A DNA stretch of 12,365 nucleotides, taken from an alpha proteobacterium SCGC AAA288-E13. Lineage in GTDB: Bacteria > Pseudomonadota > Alphaproteobacteria > Pelagibacterales > Pelagibacteraceae. The position numbers were made by a program, and so were the translations under genes. The DNA lies in assembly GCA_000504605.1 (NCBI GenBank), contig AZHQ01000018.1, forward strand, positions 1-12,365, read 5' to 3'. Of this stretch, positions 7,431 to 12,365 are shown piece after piece. Position 1 is the stretch's first letter. Every line of letters begins with the position of its first letter. The notes below the pieces were generated by a model, which saw only the letters and a program-made list of their open reading frames with translations, did no database searches and was not told the DNA's origin.

Positions 7431-7506
7431 TGGTGAGCCGTATTGGATTCGAACCAATGACACCTTCCTTAAAAGGGAAGTGCTCTACCAACTGAGCTAA
7501 CGGCCC
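7431..7506 (-). tRNA. trnK: tRNA-Lys (anticodon UUU)
   Basis: This is a complete 76-base cloverleaf including an encoded CCA end (7431-7433). The acceptor stem is GGGCCGT/ACGGCTC with one G-T wobble. The D arm is GCTCAGTTGGTAGAGC. The anticodon stem-loop is CTTCC-CTTTTAA-GGAAG, giving UUU, and the T arm is ATTGG-TTCGAAT-CCAAT. It lies 62 bp downstream of tgt on the same strand. That gap is almost purely A and T; a TATAAT (minus strand, 7547-7552) is a possible own promoter, but it has no good -35 partner. Read-through from the gyrA-tgt transcript is equally plausible. Confidence 0.97.
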
Positions 7507-7568
7507 CATAAAAAAAACTTTTTAAACTTTTTTTAGATAACAATCAATTATAATAATATATTTATAAA

Positions 7569-8681
7569 TCAAATTACATTTATATATCTGTCATGAAAAA
7601 CGTCAAACGTTCCATTTATTATAGTTTCTCTAATTTGCTTCATCAATTGTTGATAAAAGTTAATATTATGTATAGTTAAAAGCATTGAACCTAAAATTTC
7701 ATTTGTATTAAATAAATGGTTTAAATAATTTTTAGAATATTTGTTCAAATCACATAATTCTACCTTATCATCCAAAGGAGAATTATCATTTTGATATTTC
7801 GAATTTTTAATATTAATTCTACCATTCCAAGTAAAAGCAGATCCTGTTCTGCCCGATCTAGTAGGCAAAACACAGTCGAACATATCTATACCTCTTTTTA
7901 CAGCTCCTAAAATATCAGAAGGAGTACCAACTCCCATCAAATAACGAGGTTTATCTCTAGGCATATAATCCTTAACGGCATCCAAAGTATTGAACATTTG
8001 ATCTTGAGTTTCACCAACTGCCAATCCCCCGAGTGCGAATCCATCAAAATCCATTTCGATTAGTTTTTCTAAACATTCAAGTCTTAAATCTTTATATAAT
8101 CCCCCTTGAACAATGCCAAAAAGTCCTTTATGGAGATTTGATCCAAAAGAATTTTTTGATCTTAAGGCCCATTCCAGAGATAAGTCCATTGATTTTTTTA
8201 AGTAACTCTTGTCATTGGTGAATTTTGGGCATTCATCTAACACCATAACAATATCTGAATTCAATTTTTTTTGAATTTTTATGCTCTCTTCCGGACTTAG
8301 TATAAATTCCTTACCATCAATATGAGATTTAAATATTGCTCCAATATCTCTATTTATTTTAGTTAATTTTGATAAGGACATAATTTGAAAACCTCCTGAA
8401 TCAGTTAAAATTGGAAGTTTACAATTCATAAATTGATGTAAACCTCCTAATGAATAAATTCTATTTACTCCAGGTCTTAACATTAAGTGATAAGTATTTG
8501 ATAAAATTATTTGAGTACCTGTTGCAATTAAATCTTCAAAAAACACAGCTTTAACAGTTCCTTGAGTACCAACTGGCATAAATACTGGTGTGTCTACTAC
8601 GCCATGTGGTGTAAAAATTTTACCAGACCTAGCATATTTATTTTCATTATTAACACTAAAAGAAAACTTTTTTAATGTCAT
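7569..8681 (-). CDS. tgt: tRNA-guanine transglycosylase (queuine tRNA-ribosyltransferase)
   Basis: This enzyme swaps guanine-34 for preQ1 in the GUN anticodons of Asn, Asp, His and Tyr tRNAs, the first tRNA-level step of queuosine formation. At 370 residues it is full length. The general base D94 lies in TDSGGFQ, and the substrate pocket includes DEC (149-151) and VQGG (191-194). The nucleophile is D269 in GIDMFDCVLPTRSGR. The C-terminal zinc site is abnormal: an ungapped match to the E. coli enzyme (from memory) puts V307, L309 and L312 where the CxCxxC cysteines belong. One cysteine sits at a shifted position (C310), while the fourth ligand H338 in TIHN remains. Flanking motifs (YSKNYLNHLF, EILGSMLLTIHN) are intact, so this is not a frameshift. 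It starts 18 bp after the cyclophilin stop, in the gyrA-coaD-cyclophilin-tgt cluster. Confidence 0.96.
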   Translation of the reverse strand: MTLKKFSFSVNNENKYARSGKIFTPHGVVDTPVFMPVGTQGTVKAVFFEDLIATGTQIILSNTYHLMLRPGVNRIYSLGGLHQFMNCKLPILTDSGGFQIMSLSKLTKINRDIGAIFKSHIDGKEFILSPEESIKIQKKLNSDIVMVLDECPKFTNDKSYLKKSMDLSLEWALRSKNSFGSNLHKGLFGIVQGGLYKDLRLECLEKLIEMDFDGFALGGLAVGETQDQMFNTLDAVKDYMPRDKPRYLMGVGTPSDILGAVKRGIDMFDCVLPTRSGRTGSAFTWNGRINIKNSKYQNDNSPLDDKVELCDLNKYSKNYLNHLFNTNEILGSMLLTIHNINFYQQLMKQIRETIINGTFDVFHDRYINVI

Positions 8682-8699
8682 AATAAATTTTGTTACTAT

Positions 8700-9254
8700 T
8701 TACTTTAAATTTTTTAAGCTAACGATTATATCAGGCTCTTTTACAGAGCCGTTAGGATCTTCTCCTTTTTTAATTTTATCCACGTGTTGCATTCCCTCAA
8801 TCACCTTGCCGAAGGCAGTATAATTTCTATCTAAATGCGAAGCTTCATCAAAACAAATAAAAAACTGACTGTTTGCACTATTAGGATCAGATGATCTTGC
8901 CATAGATAAGGTGCCTCGTTGATGTGCAACATTGCTAAATTCAGATTTCAAATCAGGTAAATTAGATCCACCCGTACCTGCTCTAGCTAGATCATATTTT
9001 TCATTTAAAGAATTTCCAAATTCTACATCACCAGTTTGGGCCATAAATCCATCTATTACTCTATGAAAAACTACACCATCATATTGATTTGAGTTTGCAA
9101 GAGTTTTAAATCGCTTTACATGATTTGGCGCAATATCAGAGAAAAGTTCAATTTTTACATCACCATATTTTAGTTTTAAAATCATAATATCATCATTTGC
9201 AAATAATTGGATTGAAAATAAAAATATGAATATAAAATAAAAAAATTTATTCAT
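8700..9254 (-). CDS. Secreted cyclophilin-type peptidyl-prolyl cis-trans isomerase
   Basis: This 184-residue PPIase catalyses cis-trans isomerisation of X-Pro bonds during protein folding. Residues 1-19 (MNKFFYFIFIFLFSIQLFA) form a typical Sec signal peptide with likely cleavage after A19, so the enzyme should act in the periplasm. Cyclophilin landmarks are the catalytic arginine R65 in FHRVIDGF, QTGD (73-76), the active-site run SMARSSDPNSANSQFFI (117-133) and LDRNYTAFGKV (141-151). A tryptophan before LD, important for cyclosporin binding in human CypA, is replaced, as is common in bacteria. Its ATG overlaps the coaD stop as ATGA (9251-9254), implying translational coupling. It is followed 18 bp later by tgt. 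Confidence 0.96.
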   Translation of the reverse strand: MNKFFYFIFIFLFSIQLFANDDIMILKLKYGDVKIELFSDIAPNHVKRFKTLANSNQYDGVVFHRVIDGFMAQTGDVEFGNSLNEKYDLARAGTGGSNLPDLKSEFSNVAHQRGTLSMARSSDPNSANSQFFICFDEASHLDRNYTAFGKVIEGMQHVDKIKKGEDPNGSVKEPDIIVSLKNLK

Positions 9255-9745
9255 ATTAATTTATCTTTTAAGACTTTAATAGTACTCTTTGTAGTAAATT
9301 TTGATATATCTCCACCTAATGTAGCTATTTCTTTTACAAATTTTGAAGAAATAATTTGATTTTCAACATCTGACATCAAAAAAATTGTTTCTATATTACG
9401 ATTCAACTTTTTATTCATTCCAGCTAATTGAAATTCATATTCAAAATCAGATACAGCTCTCAAACCTCTTAATATCAAATTTGCTCTATATTTTTTACAC
9501 AAAGACGTCGTGAGATTGTTAAATGAAATTATTTTTACTTTATTTTTATTAAGTTTTAAGTCTTTAAATAATGCATTTTTAATTATTAAAATTCTTTCAT
9601 CTACTGAAAATAAATGGTCTTTATGTACACCATATGAAATAGCTACAAAGATTTTATCAACAACCTTTAGACCTTTTGTAATTAAATCAATATGCCCAAA
9701 AGTAATTGGATCAAATGTCCCTGGATAAATTGCTATCTTCGACAT
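9251..9745 (-). CDS. coaD: Phosphopantetheine adenylyltransferase
   Basis: CoaD joins 4'-phosphopantetheine and ATP to give dephospho-CoA, the penultimate step of coenzyme A synthesis, in the cytoplasm. The 164-residue length is normal. The nucleotidyltransferase TxGH motif is TFGH at 15-18, after the PGTFDP loop (8-13). K42 in the HKDH segment, the RGLRAVSDFEYE stretch and ISSKFVKEIA (the family's ISSxxxRE-like motif) are all present. The start codon overlaps the gyrA stop by one base (TAATG at 9743-9747), and its own stop overlaps the cyclophilin start (ATGA). Transcription from the gyrA promoter, with coupled translation, is therefore likely. Confidence 0.97.
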   Translation of the reverse strand: MSKIAIYPGTFDPITFGHIDLITKGLKVVDKIFVAISYGVHKDHLFSVDERILIIKNALFKDLKLNKNKVKIISFNNLTTSLCKKYRANLILRGLRAVSDFEYEFQLAGMNKKLNRNIETIFLMSDVENQIISSKFVKEIATLGGDISKFTTKSTIKVLKDKLI

Positions 9746-12348
9746 TATATTAAATTATCATCAATTTTAATAGCTGAAACAACTGTTTCTTCACCAGAAA
9801 GTTTAAAAATTCTAACTCCTTGTGTATTTCTGCCTGCTGTTCTAATTTCTTTTACAGCACACCTGATCACTCTACCTTTGTCTGTAGAAATTAAAATTTC
9901 ATCTCCTTCATCTACTGGAAAAGATGCTGCAACATTTCCGTTTCTAGGAGAATTTATTATTCCGATAATTCCTTTGCCTCCTCTATTAGTAACTCGATAA
10001 TTATAAAATGACGTCCTTTTTCCATAACCATTTTTTGTTATCGAAAGTATATATTTTTGCATTGCAACAATTTCAGATAATTTATTTTTATTTATATTTC
10101 CGTTTTTCAGCGCATCCTTCGCTATTTTTCCGTTAATTTTAACACTTCTCACAATGGATAAAGAAATGATCGTATCGTTTTCAGCTAATTCAATACCTTT
10201 AATACCTTTAGAAGATCTTCCTTTAAACAATCTTAGTTTTTTTGACATAAATCGAATACATTTTCCAAAATTCGTACTTAAAATAATATCTTGGTCATCT
10301 CTACATATTTTTACCCCAATAATTTTGTCATCAGTATCTAATTTCATAGCAATCTTACCCGTCGATTGAATATTTAGGAAATCTTCTAGACTATTTTTTC
10401 TCACCTTACCTTTGCTTGTAGCAAAAACTATTTGTAATTTTTTCCACTCATGTTCATTTTCTGGTAGAGGCATAATTGAACTGATTGATTGATAATTTTT
10501 AAGCGGCAAAATATTAAATAAAGTTCTTCCTTTTGATGCAGATGTACCTTCTGGAATCTTCCAAGCCTTAAGTTTATAAACTAATCCTTGAGTTGAGAAA
10601 AATAAGACAGGTGTGTGTGAATTTACAGAAAATATTTGTACTACAAAGTCTTCATCTCTAGTTTTAATGCTTGTTTTTCCCTTCCCTCCTCTTTTTTGTT
10701 GTTTAAAGCTAGTTAACGGACCACGTTTTATATATCCCTTATGAGTAATGGTAATTACTACAGATTCTTTCTGTATAGTTTCTTCAATATCATAATTAAG
10801 TACCGCATCAATAATTTTGGTTCTCCTAGGTACAGAAAACTTTTCTTTTATTAAATTTAATTCATTTTTAATTATATTCATTAATTCTTTTTTAGAATTT
10901 AGAATTTTTTTATATTCAATTATTAAGTTAGATAATTTTTTGATTTCTGTTTCTATCTCATTAATTCCCAATGCTGTTAACTTTTGAAGTTTCAATTCCA
11001 AAATAGCTAAAACTTGTTTTTCATTTAAACTATATGTGTTTTTAAAGCCTTTATTTTCTATTAATCTTATCAACTTTGAACTTTTTATAGCCTTCCATTT
11101 CAATTCTAATAGCTTTTTTTTCGCAGTTTCGGGTGTTGTTGAATTTTTAATAATTTTTATAACTTTATCTAAATTTTCTACGGCCACCGATATTCCTAAT
11201 AAAATATGTGCTCGATCCTGAGTTTTTATTAAATCAAATTTTGTTTTTTTTATTACCGTATCTTCTCTAAATGATAAAAAATGAGCTATAAACTCTTTAA
11301 GATTTAAAGTTTTTGGTTTATTTTCTACAATTGCTAATGAGTTAAATCCAAAAGAGTGTTCTATTGAAGTAAATTTATAAAGCTGTCTTTTAATAGTTTC
11401 AGCTTCAACATTTCTTTTTAAATCAATCACTACTCTAATTCCTTCTCTATTTGACTCATCTCTTATATCAGTAATTCCTTCAATTTTTTTATTTCTAGTT
11501 AACTCAGCTATTCTTTCATTCAAAACAGATTTGTTTACTTGGTAAGGTATTGACTTAATTATAAGTCTTTCTTTTCCATTTTTTAAAGTTTCTTCTTCTA
11601 TCTCTCCACGTATTTTAAAAGAACCTTTACCTTTATTATATCCCTGTTTAATCATATCTTTACCAATGATGTTTCCTCCTGTGGGAAAATCTGGTCCTGG
11701 TATGAATTTCATTAATTGATTAGTAGTTATATCTTTATTTTCTATAAGGGCTTTTGTTGCATCAATAACCTCACCTAAATTATGTGGTGGAATACTTGTG
11801 GCCATACCTACGGCGATTCCACCTGCGCCATTAACTAATAAGTTGGGAAATTGAGATGGTAAAACTGTTGGTTCTTTTTCTGTTTCGTCATAATTACTTT
11901 TGAATTTTACAGTATTTTTTTCAATATCATTTATAAGGTACTGCGAAACTTTTGATAATTTAGTCTCAGTATACCTCATTGCTGCTGGAGCATCGCCATC
12001 AATCGATCCAAAATTACCCTGGCCATCAATCAAAGGTAAACTCATAGAAAAATCTTGTGCCATACGAACCAATGCATCATACACGGCTTGATCACCATGA
12101 GGATGATATTTACCAATAACATCTCCAACTATTCTCGCTGATTTTCTAAATGATTTTGACCAATCAAAACCTCCCTTATACATTGCATATATAATTCTTC
12201 TATGCACTGGTTTTAAACCATCTCTTACATCTGGAAGAGCTCGGCTAATAATAACACTCATCGCATAAGACAAGTACGATGAACTCATTTCGTCATATAG
12301 AGTTACAGGACTATATTTTTCTTTATTAATAATTTCAGTTTTTTGCAT
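9745..12348 (-). CDS. gyrA: DNA gyrase subunit A
   Basis: GyrA is the DNA-cleaving and rejoining subunit of gyrase, which with GyrB introduces negative supercoils using ATP. At 867 residues it is complete. The N-terminal breakage-reunion domain has [15 protein letters not shown] (38-52), KYHPHGD (80-86) and the catalytic tyrosine Y126 in AAMRYTE. A long helical coiled-coil region (about 360-510) precedes the C-terminal beta-pinwheel. The GyrA-box QKRGGKG at 551-557 separates this protein from the paralogue ParC. There is no long acidic C-terminal tail; the protein ends soon after the last pinwheel strand. At the position of E. coli Ser83 there is Gln (Q87), while the Asp87 equivalent (D91) is kept. 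The start is the ATG at 12348. Only 17 bases of upstream sequence are in the window, so its promoter cannot be judged. Confidence 0.98.
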   Translation of the reverse strand: MQKTEIINKEKYSPVTLYDEMSSSYLSYAMSVIISRALPDVRDGLKPVHRRIIYAMYKGGFDWSKSFRKSARIVGDVIGKYHPHGDQAVYDALVRMAQDFSMSLPLIDGQGNFGSIDGDAPAAMRYTETKLSKVSQYLINDIEKNTVKFKSNYDETEKEPTVLPSQFPNLLVNGAGGIAVGMATSIPPHNLGEVIDATKALIENKDITTNQLMKFIPGPDFPTGGNIIGKDMIKQGYNKGKGSFKIRGEIEEETLKNGKERLIIKSIPYQVNKSVLNERIAELTRNKKIEGITDIRDESNREGIRVVIDLKRNVEAETIKRQLYKFTSIEHSFGFNSLAIVENKPKTLNLKEFIAHFLSFREDTVIKKTKFDLIKTQDRAHILLGISVAVENLDKVIKIIKNSTTPETAKKKLLELKWKAIKSSKLIRLIENKGFKNTYSLNEKQVLAILELKLQKLTALGINEIETEIKKLSNLIIEYKKILNSKKELMNIIKNELNLIKEKFSVPRRTKIIDAVLNYDIEETIQKESVVITITHKGYIKRGPLTSFKQQKRGGKGKTSIKTRDEDFVVQIFSVNSHTPVLFFSTQGLVYKLKAWKIPEGTSASKGRTLFNILPLKNYQSISSIMPLPENEHEWKKLQIVFATSKGKVRKNSLEDFLNIQSTGKIAMKLDTDDKIIGVKICRDDQDIILSTNFGKCIRFMSKKLRLFKGRSSKGIKGIELAENDTIISLSIVRSVKINGKIAKDALKNGNINKNKLSEIVAMQKYILSITKNGYGKRTSFYNYRVTNRGGKGIIGIINSPRNGNVAASFPVDEGDEILISTDKGRVIRCAVKEIRTAGRNTQGVRIFKLSGEETVVSAIKIDDNLI

Positions 12349-12365
12349 TAAAACTAGAAAGGAAT

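Noticed and set aside
7508..7536. A-run/T-run stretch after tgt, considered as an intrinsic terminator on the minus strand
   Set aside because: The only possible stem is A-T pairs with an A-T loop, too weak to claim. The following tRNA may be co-transcribed.

Overview
The base composition is very AT-rich, with lysine/isoleucine/asparagine-rich proteins, very short gaps between core genes and almost no recognisable Shine-Dalgarno sequences. This, together with the gene order gyrA-coaD-cyclophilin-tgt, suggests a streamlined marine alphaproteobacterium of the SAR11/Pelagibacterales type. That assignment is an inference from sequence style and gene order; no 16S gene or database match was available.

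Layout. (1) Positions 1-587 (+): the 3' two-thirds or so of an M48 zinc metalloprotease gene, cut by the window edge and followed by a short T-tailed hairpin. (2) Positions 694-4810 (-): an accessory block with a PhyH-type Fe(II)/2-oxoglutarate dioxygenase, a roughly 490-bp gene-free stretch, a DEDDh exonuclease-like protein and a large radical SAM protein with a cobalamin-binding-like N-terminal domain. The gene-free stretch holds a decayed tRNA-Phe-like sequence and two predicted RNA hairpins. (3) Positions 4992-7178 (+): the first 51 codons of an SpsF-type cytidylyltransferase, broken off abruptly, then a membrane-anchored PQQ-type beta-propeller dehydrogenase. (4) Positions 7179-7430: a non-coding convergent gap with small inverted and direct repeats. 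(5) Positions 7431-12348 (-): a compact core block reading gyrA, coaD, secreted cyclophilin, tgt, then tRNA-Lys(UUU). Its first three genes overlap by 1 and 4 bases.

How it fits together. The right half is ordinary housekeeping: DNA supercoiling, CoA synthesis, periplasmic protein folding and tRNA queuosine modification. The region between the tRNA-Phe-like relic and intact tRNA-Lys (about 1.67-7.43 kb) looks like a small accessory island. Its genes do not form an obvious pathway, and a gene fragment within it marks past recombination or deletion.

I did not find a convincing new multi-gene system. The observations most worth checking are the loss of all three zinc-ligand cysteines in an otherwise normal Tgt, the truncated cytidylyltransferase, the tRNA relic with an apparent internal duplication, and the structured gap at 1751-2013.
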